64,000 bases of DNA, taken from NCBI GenBank assembly GCA_963700375.1, contig CAVOXF010000004.1, forward strand, positions 248,001-312,000, given 5' to 3'. Within the stretch, counting starts at the first letter, position 1. Every line of letters starts with the position of its first letter. The notes beneath the pieces are model-generated. The model had not been told where the DNA came from. It saw only the letters and a program-made list of their open reading frames with translations, and did not search any database. The position numbers and the translations under genes are program-made. Source of the DNA: JAHEEL01 sp963700375 (GTDB taxonomy: Bacteria > Actinomycetota > Acidimicrobiia > Spongiisociales > UBA5794). Of the stretch, positions 49,062 to 57,697 are shown one piece after another.

Positions 49062-50147
49062 ATGATCGATGAATGCCTCTCGATGCCGGTCGTGTGGACG
49101 ACCGCACACCGTATGCACGATCCCGGGGGCGAGGTGTGGGTTGGCGTTCGCATTCCCGGCACCGAAGTCCCGGAGCGTGCCGAGGTCATCCACCGAGCGC
49201 TCGCGGACGTCTCAGCGACGTTCGTCGACCCGGACGAACACGGCATCATGCCGATCGCAGCCGTGCATTCGCACGGTCTCCTCGACTACCTCGAACACGC
49301 CTACGAGCGGTGGATTGCCGCGGGCCTCGATCACGAACCGGGACAGGACCGTGTGGTCCCGTACGTGTTTCCCCTCCCACAGTTGATGGGCGGCCGGGAT
49401 CTGCGCATGCCGGTCGCGCCGAGCGCCCTTGCCGGGTGGTACACGATGGACACGACCACGCTGATCGGGCCCGGCACCTTCGACGCCGCATGCGCAGCCG
49501 CGGATGTGGCCTTGACGGCCGTCGATCTGGTGCTCGGCGGCGCGCCTGCAGCGTACGGAGCCTGTCGGCCGCCGGGCCACCACGCCGGTACGGTCTTCTT
49601 CGGTGGGTCGTGTTATCTCAACAATGCAGCGATCGCCGCCAAGGCCTTGAAGGACGGCGGCGCGGGCTCGATCGCGATCGTGGACCTGGATGCCCATCAC
49701 GGAAACGGCACACAAGAGATCTTCTACGAGCGAGCCGACGTCTTCTACGGCTCGGTACACGCCGACCCAGGTGCGGGCAACTTCCCACACTTCATGGGAT
49801 ACGAGGGCGAGGTTGGGGCAGGACCGGGCCGTGGCCACAACCTGAATGTGCCGCTGCCCTCGGACGCCGAGACGGATGTGTGGCTGGCGGCTGTTTCCAC
49901 CGTGATCGACCGTGCGAGCGCTCACCGGCCGGACGCCCTCGTTGTCTCACTCGGAGTCGACGGATGGATTGCCGATCCGGAAGGCCCGCTTCTGGTCAAT
50001 GAGGACGGTTTCTCGGCGGCTGGGGAGTATCTCGCCGCGCTCGGTGTGCCAACGGTCTTCGTCCAGGAAGGTGGCTACGATCTCGACCGGCTCGGGACGC
50101 TCGTTGCTCAGGTGCTCATCGGCTTCGAGAAGGGGCGGAGAACGTGA
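49062..50147 (+). CDS. Histone-deacetylase-like amidohydrolase (acetylpolyamine amidohydrolase type)
   Basis: 361 residues. The HDAC-superfamily zinc site appears as VDLDAHHGNGTQEIF (Asp and His ligands) and VVSLGVDGW (second Asp), with the catalytic His pair in RPPGHHAGTVFFGG. VFVQEGGYDLDRLG is also conserved. Bacterial members deacetylate polyamines or other acylated amines in the cytosol. A second start at 49083 (MPVVWTTAH) is possible. It opens a long plus-strand run; its stop overlaps the S9 peptidase start in GTGA. Confidence 0.85.
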   Translation: MIDECLSMPVVWTTAHRMHDPGGEVWVGVRIPGTEVPERAEVIHRALADVSATFVDPDEHGIMPIAAVHSHGLLDYLEHAYERWIAAGLDHEPGQDRVVPYVFPLPQLMGGRDLRMPVAPSALAGWYTMDTTTLIGPGTFDAACAAADVALTAVDLVLGGAPAAYGACRPPGHHAGTVFFGGSCYLNNAAIAAKALKDGGAGSIAIVDLDAHHGNGTQEIFYERADVFYGSVHADPGAGNFPHFMGYEGEVGAGPGRGHNLNVPLPSDAETDVWLAAVSTVIDRASAHRPDALVVSLGVDGWIADPEGPLLVNEDGFSAAGEYLAALGVPTVFVQEGGYDLDRLGTLVAQVLIGFEKGRRT

Positions 50148-51964
50148 CGAACCGCGTGGTTGGCGCCGACGAGCATGGCGGCGTGCCGAGTCATGTGAGG
50201 CCAGACGCAACGCCTCCCGCGTTCTGGCGTCTCGAGATGGTTGCGGCAACGGATCGGCCACGGCATCCCCACATGTCGCCCGACGGCGCCACGGTCCTCT
50301 TCATCCTCGATCGCGACACCTCAGACGTGTGGCGTATCCCCGTCGGCGGTGGAACCGCACAACGCGTGACGGTTGACCGCGAACTTGCCCCCTTCTGGGA
50401 GGACACCGAAGCCGTGTGGTCGCCCGACGGATCGCGCATCGCGTACGCCGCCAACGGCCACGTGAAGGTCGTTCCCGCCACCGGCGGACCGTCCACCGAT
50501 ATCGTCGAGGGCGGCGGCCCGGTGTGGGTCGACGATCGGCGGCTCCTGGTCACCTTGGACCGGGGGGGTCCGCGGCTGGCGTTGGTGGACGCGGGTGAGC
50601 CGTGGCCGCGCCCGCTCGACGACGGCGGAGGGGAGTGCAGCCAGGTTGTTGTGGCGCCGGATCGAAGCTCGGCCGCATACACCTTCGCACCGGACTCCGA
50701 TCTGAATCGAAGCGACATCCGGATCGTCGATCTGGAGACCGGTGACGGTCGCTCGATTACCGGCATTCCGCGATACCACGACCACAGCCCTGCATTCAGC
50801 CCGGACGGGACGCTGGTTGCCTTTGCCTCTGAACGGTCCGGGTGGAACGAGTTGTATCTCGTCGCTGCGGACGGCAGCGGCCAACGACAGCTCACGTTCG
50901 ACGAACACGACTTCGGTGAACCGCGGTGGAACCAGAGCGGTGATCGAATCGTGGCCGTGAGGACTCGCTCAGGAGTCAGTGATCTGGTCGCGGTCGACGC
51001 AACGAGCGGGGAAGTGACCGTGGTTGCGGCAGGCGGGACCTGGGCGAGCCCATGCTGGACGACCGACGGACGGATCGTTGCCACGTTCGAGAGCCACGAC
51101 ACACCGCCTCGACTCTGTGCGGTCGACCAAGCCGGACCGATGACCGTGCTCTTTGACGGGGCACCCGCACCGGTGGCCGCGGCGCCGTACGTGACCCCGG
51201 AAGTGGTCACCTTCCCGTCGCTCGATGGGATCGACATCCCGGGATTCCTCTTCAAGCCGGACGCGGCGGCCCATCGGCCGGTCCCCGTGATCATCTATCC
51301 CCACGGCGGGCCGACAGGCCACTATGGCGACGAGTGGGACGGTATTGCGCAGTACTTCCTCGACAAGGAATACGCGTGGTTCGCCATCAACTTTCGTGGC
51401 AGCACGAGTTACGGAGTGGAGTTCGAGCGCAGCAACCACGGGGTGTGGGGCACGGCCGACACGGACGACTGTCTCGCCGCCGCCGACTACCTCAAGGGCC
51501 TGGATTGGATCGATCCGCGACGGATCGCCATCTTCGGAGCCAGCTACGGGTCCTACCTCGCTCTTGCCTCACTGGTTCGTGACGAAGGGGATCGTTTCGC
51601 GTGCGGCGTGGCCAAGTACGGGGATTGCGACATTCTGACCTCGTGGGCGCAAGGAGATCGCGGCGGGAGAGTCGATCTCGAGCGAATGATGGGCCATCCG
51701 TCAACCAACCCGGATGGCTATCGGTTGGCTTCGCCGATCCATGACGTCGCCTCCGTCTCGCGGCCCTTGTTCGTGGCGCACGGTGAACTCGACGAGCGAG
51801 TCAGCCCAGCGCAGTCGGAGGAGCTCGTCGCCGACCTGCGGCGACTCGGCAAGACGTTCGAGTACGTGACCTACCCGACCGAGGGCCACGGCCTTCTGCG
51901 CACCGAACCGATGGTGCACTTCTATCGGCGGTTGGAACGGTTCTTGGACTGGTACCTGATGTAG
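50144..51964 (+). CDS. S9 family prolyl-oligopeptidase-like peptidase
   Basis: 606 residues. The N-terminal 390 residues form a TolB-like propeller with repeats such as VWSPDGSRIAY, AFSPDGTLVAFAS and PRWNQSGDRIVAV. The C-terminal alpha/beta hydrolase domain carries the nucleophile in FGASYGSYLAL, the acid in VAHGELDERVSP and the His in TEGHGLLRTE. It cleaves short peptides (acylaminoacyl- or dipeptidyl-type); no signal peptide is seen, so it is cytosolic. It begins at a GTG overlapping the amidohydrolase stop and is followed after 64 bases by the peptide ABC system. Confidence 0.9.
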   Translation: MTNRVVGADEHGGVPSHVRPDATPPAFWRLEMVAATDRPRHPHMSPDGATVLFILDRDTSDVWRIPVGGGTAQRVTVDRELAPFWEDTEAVWSPDGSRIAYAANGHVKVVPATGGPSTDIVEGGGPVWVDDRRLLVTLDRGGPRLALVDAGEPWPRPLDDGGGECSQVVVAPDRSSAAYTFAPDSDLNRSDIRIVDLETGDGRSITGIPRYHDHSPAFSPDGTLVAFASERSGWNELYLVAADGSGQRQLTFDEHDFGEPRWNQSGDRIVAVRTRSGVSDLVAVDATSGEVTVVAAGGTWASPCWTTDGRIVATFESHDTPPRLCAVDQAGPMTVLFDGAPAPVAAAPYVTPEVVTFPSLDGIDIPGFLFKPDAAAHRPVPVIIYPHGGPTGHYGDEWDGIAQYFLDKEYAWFAINFRGSTSYGVEFERSNHGVWGTADTDDCLAAADYLKGLDWIDPRRIAIFGASYGSYLALASLVRDEGDRFACGVAKYGDCDILTSWAQGDRGGRVDLERMMGHPSTNPDGYRLASPIHDVASVSRPLFVAHGELDERVSPAQSEELVADLRRLGKTFEYVTYPTEGHGLLRTEPMVHFYRRLERFLDWYLM

Positions 51965-52028
51965 GCAAGACATGGTCGGTTCGCCGGCCCGGATCGTCGC
52001 CGCAAGGCGCTTGAGGAGGAGTCGAGTG

Positions 52029-53762
52029 ATGCGAGAGAGAACCAACACCCTGCTTCTCGTGCTGCTGGTTGTTCTGACGCTGGCATTGGCAGCGTGTACC
52101 AGTTCGGACAGCACCGACGAAAGCACGACAACGAGCGGACCCGGATCGACCACGGTCGTCGACGGGGGAGGGGCGGCGACCGGAGGAACGGTGCGGATCG
52201 GTTGGGGCGGTGCTCCGGCCGATCTCAACCCCGGCAACGGCGTCCTTGCCGAAGACTACGTCCTCTATGAACTCGTCTACGACACCGCGATGTCCATCGA
52301 TCTCGATGGCAACTACGTCCCCGAACTCGCCACCGACTGGAGCGTCTCCGACGACGGTCTGACGTGGACGCTCAACTTGCGGGACGACGCCGTCTTCCAC
52401 GACGGAACGCCGGTGACGTCCCAAGATGTGAAGTACTCCGTGGAGGTCTTCCGCGACTACGAAGACTGGGCCGGCTTCCTCGGTGGCTACGCATCGTACT
52501 TCACGTCGGTGGAGGCACCCGATCCGACCACGGTCGTGCTGACCACTGAAGAACCGCTCGGCGCCTTCGAGGCGCAGATGGTCTTCATCTATATCTTGCC
52601 CAAGCACATTTGGGAGCAGGCAGAGGACCCGGTCGCGTTCACAAATGACGAGATGATCGGATCGGGCTCGTTCCGGCTTGCCGAGATCACCCAGGGCGAG
52701 TTTGTTCGCCTCGAGAAGAACGCCGACTACTGGGCGGGACCGCCGAATGTCGACGAGACCGTCTTCCAGACGTTCGAGAACTCCGACGCACGGGTACAGG
52801 CGCTCATCAACGGTGATGTGGACATGATCACCGAGTTTCCGAACACGGCAATCGCGGCCCTCGGCGGAGCGGCGAATGTGCAGGTTGTCCAGGGGGCGCC
52901 CCTCGCTCCCGAGTTGCGGGATATCTTCTTCAATGTCGTTGAGCCCGAGAACTGTCCGGCAGAAGACGGCGTCTGCTCGGGACATCCTGCGTTGCTCGAT
53001 GTCCAGGTGCGGCGTGCGCTGGCCCACGGTGTCGACAAGCAGCAGCTGATCGACGTCGGATTGCTCGGACTGGGCGATCCCGGCCTGGGTCTCGTCCCGA
53101 CCGGCCTGCCGCAGTTCTTTGCGAGCCAACTCGTGCCTGAGGACTACGCGTTCGACCTCGCCCAGGGGAACGCCTTGCTCGACGAGGCCGGATACCTCGA
53201 CACCGACGGCGACGGGATACGGGAGTGCCCGGCAGGTTCCGAGTGCGGGCCGACGGACGATCTGACGCTTCGCCTGAACTTCCCGACCGACATCGACGAT
53301 GCTCCACGCATGGCGGAGATGCTCGAGGGATGGTGGGCTGATCTCGGCGTGGGTGTCGTCATCACGCCGCTCGACCCTGACACCCTCACCTCGGTGTGCT
53401 GTCCGACGTTCGACTACGACGTGATCATCTGGGGCTGGGGATCGGACCCGGATCCGGGATTCCTGCTGAGCGTGCTCACATGCGACGAGGTCCCGACCGG
53501 CACGTCGGAGACGGGATACTGCGACGCCGAGTACGACGAATTGTTCGCCGAGCAGGGGGTAACGACTGACGTTGATGCAAGACGGGAAATCATCTACGAG
53601 CTGCAGCGGATCGCGCTCGAAGACGTTCCGTACATCATTCCCTACTACCAACAGGCGACCCAGGCCTATCGGACCGACCGGTTCACCGGTTGGATGGACT
53701 CGTCCCCCAAGGTAGCGCTCGAGGACCCGACGTCTCTGAATGTGATCAGACCGGTCGGATGA
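52029..53762 (+). CDS. Peptide ABC transporter substrate-binding lipoprotein
   Basis: 577 residues from an ATG with GAGGAGGA eight bases upstream (a GTG three bases earlier is possible). A signal peptide with lipobox LALAAC anchors it outside. A Ser/Thr/Gly-rich linker precedes an SBP_bac_5 domain (GTVRIGWGGAPADLNPGNG, ELATDWSVSDDGLTWTLNLR, VFHDGTPVTSQDVKYSVEVF). Four or more Cys occur in the second half. It captures peptides or similar solutes for the transporter encoded next. Confidence 0.92.
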   Translation: MRERTNTLLLVLLVVLTLALAACTSSDSTDESTTTSGPGSTTVVDGGGAATGGTVRIGWGGAPADLNPGNGVLAEDYVLYELVYDTAMSIDLDGNYVPELATDWSVSDDGLTWTLNLRDDAVFHDGTPVTSQDVKYSVEVFRDYEDWAGFLGGYASYFTSVEAPDPTTVVLTTEEPLGAFEAQMVFIYILPKHIWEQAEDPVAFTNDEMIGSGSFRLAEITQGEFVRLEKNADYWAGPPNVDETVFQTFENSDARVQALINGDVDMITEFPNTAIAALGGAANVQVVQGAPLAPELRDIFFNVVEPENCPAEDGVCSGHPALLDVQVRRALAHGVDKQQLIDVGLLGLGDPGLGLVPTGLPQFFASQLVPEDYAFDLAQGNALLDEAGYLDTDGDGIRECPAGSECGPTDDLTLRLNFPTDIDDAPRMAEMLEGWWADLGVGVVITPLDPDTLTSVCCPTFDYDVIIWGWGSDPDPGFLLSVLTCDEVPTGTSETGYCDAEYDELFAEQGVTTDVDARREIIYELQRIALEDVPYIIPYYQQATQAYRTDRFTGWMDSSPKVALEDPTSLNVIRPVG

Positions 53763-53776
53763 ACAGACCGAAGAGT

Positions 53777-53803
53777 GAGGGGGGCGGAACGGCCGCCCCC
53801 CTC
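53777..53803 (+). terminator. Intra-operon hairpin between binding protein and permease
   Basis: A perfect 11-bp stem (GAGGGGGGCGG with CCGCCCCCCTC) around an AACGG loop lies in the 52-bp gap. There is no T-run (TTCAACC). It probably stabilises the upstream binding-protein mRNA or reduces readthrough, giving more binding protein than permease. A full terminator is less likely. Confidence 0.55.
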
Positions 53804-53814
53804 TTCAACCGCAC

Positions 53815-54819
53815 ATGAGCCGCGGCAGGCTGCTGACCCGGAAGATCGGATGGGCGGTGATCACCGTGTTCGTGGTGATCACGTTCAACTTCTTTCTGTT
53901 CCGCGTCCTGCCGGGGGATCCGGCCAAGGCGGGCGTCAAAGACCCGCGCATCACCGCTGAGCAAGTGGCTGCCCTGCAGGTGCGCTACGGCCTCGACCTA
54001 CCGGTGTTTATCAACCTTGAGGACGGCCCGTGGTACGACAGCCAGTACTTCAGGTACTTCGGAGCACTCGCACATGGTGATCTCGGGACGTCCTACTCGT
54101 TCAACAATCGCAGCGTCGGTGAGATTCTCGGACAGGCGCTCATCAACACGGTGTGGCTCGTTCTTCCGGCTCAACTCCTCGCGATCGTGTGCGGAGTTGC
54201 GCTCGGGCTGCTTGCCGCGTGGAAACGCGGCACGAAGATCGATGTCGGCGCTCTGACGTTCGGACTCTTCACGTGGTCCCTCCCTACGTTCTTCCTCGGC
54301 ATCATCCTCCTGTTCGTCGGAAGCCGCTACTTCGGTCTCCCGATCGGCGGCAAGCAGACCATCGGCGGGCCACCGGTAGCGGGGTTTGAGCACCTCGTCG
54401 ACATCCTCACGCACATGATCCTGCCGACGCTCACACTCACGCTTGTTCTGCTCGGCGAATACCTCCTCATCATGCGCAGTTCAGTCGTCGAGGTCTTTAG
54501 CGAGGACTACATCCTCACCGCCAAGGCGAAGGGCCTCTCCAACATCGAGGTGATCAGGCGGCACGGCCTCCGAAATGCCATGCTGCCGATCGTGACCCTG
54601 ATCGCCCTCAATCTCGGGTTCACCGTGTCGGGTGCGATCCAGGTGGAGACGGTGTTCTCGTGGCCGGGCCTCGGGAAGCTCACCGTCGACGCGGTCTCGC
54701 AGCGCGACTATCCGCTGCTCCAGGCGTCCTTCCTCCTCCTGGCCATCGCCGTGATCGTCGCCAATCTCATGGCGGAGCTCGTCTATCTCCGGCTGGATCC
54801 GCGGGTGACGGAAGTATGA
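53815..54819 (+). CDS. Peptide ABC transporter permease (DppB-like)
   Basis: 334 residues with six hydrophobic helices, typical of the first permease of oligopeptide systems. The N-terminal helix is WAVITVFVVITFNFFLFRVLPGDPA. The EAA loop reads AKAKGLSNIEVIRRHGLRNAMLP, which docks to the ATPase, and the end is FSWPGLGKLTVDAVSQRDYPLLQ. Its stop overlaps the next start in ATGA, so it is translated with the fused permease-ATPase. Confidence 0.92.
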   Translation: MSRGRLLTRKIGWAVITVFVVITFNFFLFRVLPGDPAKAGVKDPRITAEQVAALQVRYGLDLPVFINLEDGPWYDSQYFRYFGALAHGDLGTSYSFNNRSVGEILGQALINTVWLVLPAQLLAIVCGVALGLLAAWKRGTKIDVGALTFGLFTWSLPTFFLGIILLFVGSRYFGLPIGGKQTIGGPPVAGFEHLVDILTHMILPTLTLTLVLLGEYLLIMRSSVVEVFSEDYILTAKAKGLSNIEVIRRHGLRNAMLPIVTLIALNLGFTVSGAIQVETVFSWPGLGKLTVDAVSQRDYPLLQASFLLLAIAVIVANLMAELVYLRLDPRVTEV

Positions 54820-56693
54820 GCACCTGGGCGCGGCTCCGACGCAATCGGCTCTTCTGGGTCGGTGCGTTCATGCTTGGACTCGCCATCGTCGTTGCCACTT
54901 TCGCTCCGTGGATCGCGCCGTACGATCCCTACGCCCAGGTGCGGGTCACGGTTTCGGACATCTATCAGCCGCCGTCCGCCGTGCACCTCCTCGGTACGGA
55001 CGACGCCGGGAAGGATGTCCTGTCGTCACTGATCTACGGAACGCGGGTCTCGCTGCTGGTCGGATTCACGGCGGCGTTGATCTCGCTGTTCATCGGTGGA
55101 GTTGTGGGCCTCGTTGCCGGGTACTTCGGAGGCCGCACGGGGAACTTCTTGATGCGGTTCACCGACTTCTTCCTGGTGATACCTGACCTTGCGTTGCAGA
55201 TCGTGATCGTGGCAATCGTGGGCCAGAGCCTTCGCAACATCATTCTCGTGATCGGAGTGCTCGGCTGGGCGACAACGGCTCGGCTCGTCCGTTCGCAGAC
55301 GCTCACCGTTCGCGAACGCAAGTATGTCCAGCGTGCGAAGGCGATCGGGGCCGGCAACTTCCACATCCTTGCACGCCACGTGTTCCCGCAGGTGGTTCCC
55401 CTGATGCTGGCCAACACCGTGCTCGTGATCTCGCTTGCGATTCTCTCCGAGTCGACGCTCGCGTTCATTGGTCTCGGCGACCCGACGGTGATCTCGTGGG
55501 GTCAGATGCTCAATTTCGCCTTCACCCGGGGCGCCGTGTCCGCCGGAGCTTGGTGGGCGCTCATACCACCGGGTCTCGCGATCGTTTGGGTCGTGCTGGG
55601 CACGACACTGATCGGCAACGCGGCCGAAGAGGTCCTCAATCCGCGCATGACCCGCCACCATCTTGAACCGGAGCCGCCGCTGCCTCCACCGGACGCCTCC
55701 ACCGCTGCGGGACCCGCGGAAGAGAGCGTGCTTGCCCTTCGCGATGTGCGAATCAGCTACGAGTCGGACGGCGGGGATCTCATTGCCGTCGACGGCGTAT
55801 CGTTCGATGTGCGTCCCGGGGAGGCGGTAGGCCTCGTGGGGGAATCGGGCAGCGGAAAGACAACCGCGATGCTGGGTTCGTTGCGGCTCCTCCCGCCGGG
55901 CGGACGAGTCGTCGGTGGGTCCGTCTGGCTCGAGGGTCGCGACCTCGTGCGCATGGACTCGGAAGAGCTGCGCGGCCTCCGATGGGACGGCTTTTCCGTG
56001 GTCTTCCAGGGTGCGATGAACGCGCTGAATCCCGTTCAGCGAGTCGGAGACCAAATCAACGAAGCCATCAGACTCCACAAGGCCGGCACCAGTACGGCGA
56101 GTGCATCGAATCAGACGACGGAGTTGCTCGAGCTCGTGGGGATGGCGCCCGACTGGGCAAGCCATTTCCCGCACGAACTGTCTGGCGGCATGCGTCAGCG
56201 TGCGATGATCGCCCTCGCCCTCGCATGCAAGCCGTCGGTGGTCGTCGCCGACGAACCGACGACCGCCCTCGACGTGATGATCCAGGCTCAGGTGATGGAT
56301 CTCATTGTGCGTCTGAGGAACGAACTCGACATGGCCCTGGTCCTCATCACCCACGACCTCGGAGTAGTTGCCGAGACGTGCAGTCGCGTCGTGGTGATGT
56401 ACGGGGGTGTTGTCGCGGAGCGTGGGTACGTGAGCGACGTGTTCACCAATCCGATCCATCCGTACACGCGACTTCTTCTCCAGGCGTTTCCCGACATCGA
56501 CGATCCAGACCGGGCCCTGGTCTCTATTCCAGGAGCGCCGCCTGCGCTCGATGCTCTGCCGAACGGCTGCCGCTTTGCCCCCCGATGCCCGCAGGCCTTC
56601 CACCGCTGCACACAGGAGCGGCCGCCCGAATACGCCGTCGGTGATCGCCGATGGGTGTCCTGTTTCCTGGTGGAGGAGGCTCCCCGTGGATGA
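54816..56693 (+). CDS. Fused peptide ABC transporter permease (DppC) and ATPase (DppD)
   Basis: 625 residues without interruption. Residues 1-283 are a DppC-type permease with the OppC N-terminal region, six helices and an EAA loop (AKAIGAGNFHILARHVFPQVVP). A proline-rich linker (PPLPPPDASTAAGPAEE, about 284-300) leads to an ABC ATPase with Walker A GESGSGKTT (about 342-350), signature LSGGMRQR (about 455), Walker B VVVADEP and switch ITHDLG. The Cys-rich oligopeptide C-terminal motif (CRFAPRCPQAFHRC) follows. In most bacteria these are separate genes. The fusion fixes their stoichiometry. It overlaps neighbours at both ends. Confidence 0.93.
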   Translation: MSTWARLRRNRLFWVGAFMLGLAIVVATFAPWIAPYDPYAQVRVTVSDIYQPPSAVHLLGTDDAGKDVLSSLIYGTRVSLLVGFTAALISLFIGGVVGLVAGYFGGRTGNFLMRFTDFFLVIPDLALQIVIVAIVGQSLRNIILVIGVLGWATTARLVRSQTLTVRERKYVQRAKAIGAGNFHILARHVFPQVVPLMLANTVLVISLAILSESTLAFIGLGDPTVISWGQMLNFAFTRGAVSAGAWWALIPPGLAIVWVVLGTTLIGNAAEEVLNPRMTRHHLEPEPPLPPPDASTAAGPAEESVLALRDVRISYESDGGDLIAVDGVSFDVRPGEAVGLVGESGSGKTTAMLGSLRLLPPGGRVVGGSVWLEGRDLVRMDSEELRGLRWDGFSVVFQGAMNALNPVQRVGDQINEAIRLHKAGTSTASASNQTTELLELVGMAPDWASHFPHELSGGMRQRAMIALALACKPSVVVADEPTTALDVMIQAQVMDLIVRLRNELDMALVLITHDLGVVAETCSRVVVMYGGVVAERGYVSDVFTNPIHPYTRLLLQAFPDIDDPDRALVSIPGAPPALDALPNGCRFAPRCPQAFHRCTQERPPEYAVGDRRWVSCFLVEEAPRG

Positions 56694-57687
56694 CGCAATG
56701 CTGCGTCTCGAGGGCGTCACGAAGCACTTCCCGCGCCAGCGGTCCTTTGGCGACGCGCTTGCGCGCCGCGATGTATCGGTCGTCAAGGCCGTCGACGGCA
56801 TCGATCTCGAAGTCATGGCGGGAGAAGTGGTGGCGATCGTCGGGGAATCGGGCTGTGGCAAGACCACGGCGGCAAACGTGATGATGGGGATCCTGCCGCC
56901 GACCGCCGGTCGGGTCGTCGTTGCCGGCGACGATCTTTCCACGCTGAGCGGGCGCGAGTTACGAAAGGCCAGGCGGCATCTCCAGATGGTCTTCCAGGAC
57001 CCCTATGAGTCCTTGAACCCCCGCATGATGGTTGGCACGATTGTGGCCGAACCGCTTCGGGTACATCACGTTGCTGCGAATTCCGAGGACGAAGCCGCAC
57101 GCGTGAGCCGGGCGCTGGAACAGGCCGGATTGCGGCCGCCGGACGTGTTTGCGAAGCGCCGCCCGCACGAACTCTCCGGCGGTCAGCGACAGCGGGTCGT
57201 CATCGCATCCGCCCTCGTGCTTCAGCCGGACGTCTTGATCGCGGACGAACCCGTCTCGATGCTCGATGTCTCGATCCGGGCTGACATCCTGAACTTGCTC
57301 GCGTCCCTCGCCAAGGACGAAGGCATCGCTCTCGTGATGATCACCCACGACATGTCGACCGTCGCCGCGTACGCCGACCGGATTGCCGTCATGTACCTCG
57401 GTCGCATCGTGGAGATAGGACCGACTGCAGACGTGCTCACCAGCCCGCGCCACCCGTACACGGAGGCGTTGATCTCGGTCGTTCCCGTTCCTCGCCCCGA
57501 CCGCGACCGAAAGCGCATCATCCTCACGGGGGAAACGCCGGATCCTGCGCGGATTCCGCCCGGTTGTCGATTCTCCCCGCGATGCCCGCTCGCGTTCGAC
57601 GAGTGCCTCCAGACCGATCCACCGCCCATGGTCGTTGGCGAGGCGCACGAGGCCGCCTGCCTCCTCGCCAGGCCTTCATCACCCTAA
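56686..57687 (+). CDS. Peptide ABC transporter ATPase (DppF-like)
   Basis: 333 residues from a GTG with GGAGGAGG six bases upstream, overlapping the stop of the fused gene by eight bases. Walker A GESGCGKTTAANV, Q-loop FQDPYESLNPRM, signature LSGGQRQRV, Walker B VLIADEPVSMLD and ITHDMS are intact. The Cys-containing oligopeptide C-terminal extension (GCRFSPRCPLAFDEC) confirms the subfamily. It pairs with the ATPase half of the fusion to energise uptake. Confidence 0.93.
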   Translation: MDDAMLRLEGVTKHFPRQRSFGDALARRDVSVVKAVDGIDLEVMAGEVVAIVGESGCGKTTAANVMMGILPPTAGRVVVAGDDLSTLSGRELRKARRHLQMVFQDPYESLNPRMMVGTIVAEPLRVHHVAANSEDEAARVSRALEQAGLRPPDVFAKRRPHELSGGQRQRVVIASALVLQPDVLIADEPVSMLDVSIRADILNLLASLAKDEGIALVMITHDMSTVAAYADRIAVMYLGRIVEIGPTADVLTSPRHPYTEALISVVPVPRPDRDRKRIILTGETPDPARIPPGCRFSPRCPLAFDECLQTDPPPMVVGEAHEAACLLARPSSP

Positions 57688-57697
57688 GGAACGAGCC

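Noticed and set aside
51801..53651. 616-codon minus-strand open frame opposite the ABC binding protein and S9 peptidase
   Set aside because: The plus strand encodes complete, motif-bearing proteins with signal peptide and ribosome-binding site; the antisense frame is the usual high-GC shadow.
55026..56942. 638-codon minus-strand open frame opposite the fused transporter gene
   Set aside because: Walker, signature and permease motifs lie on the plus strand; the antisense product has no recognisable domain.
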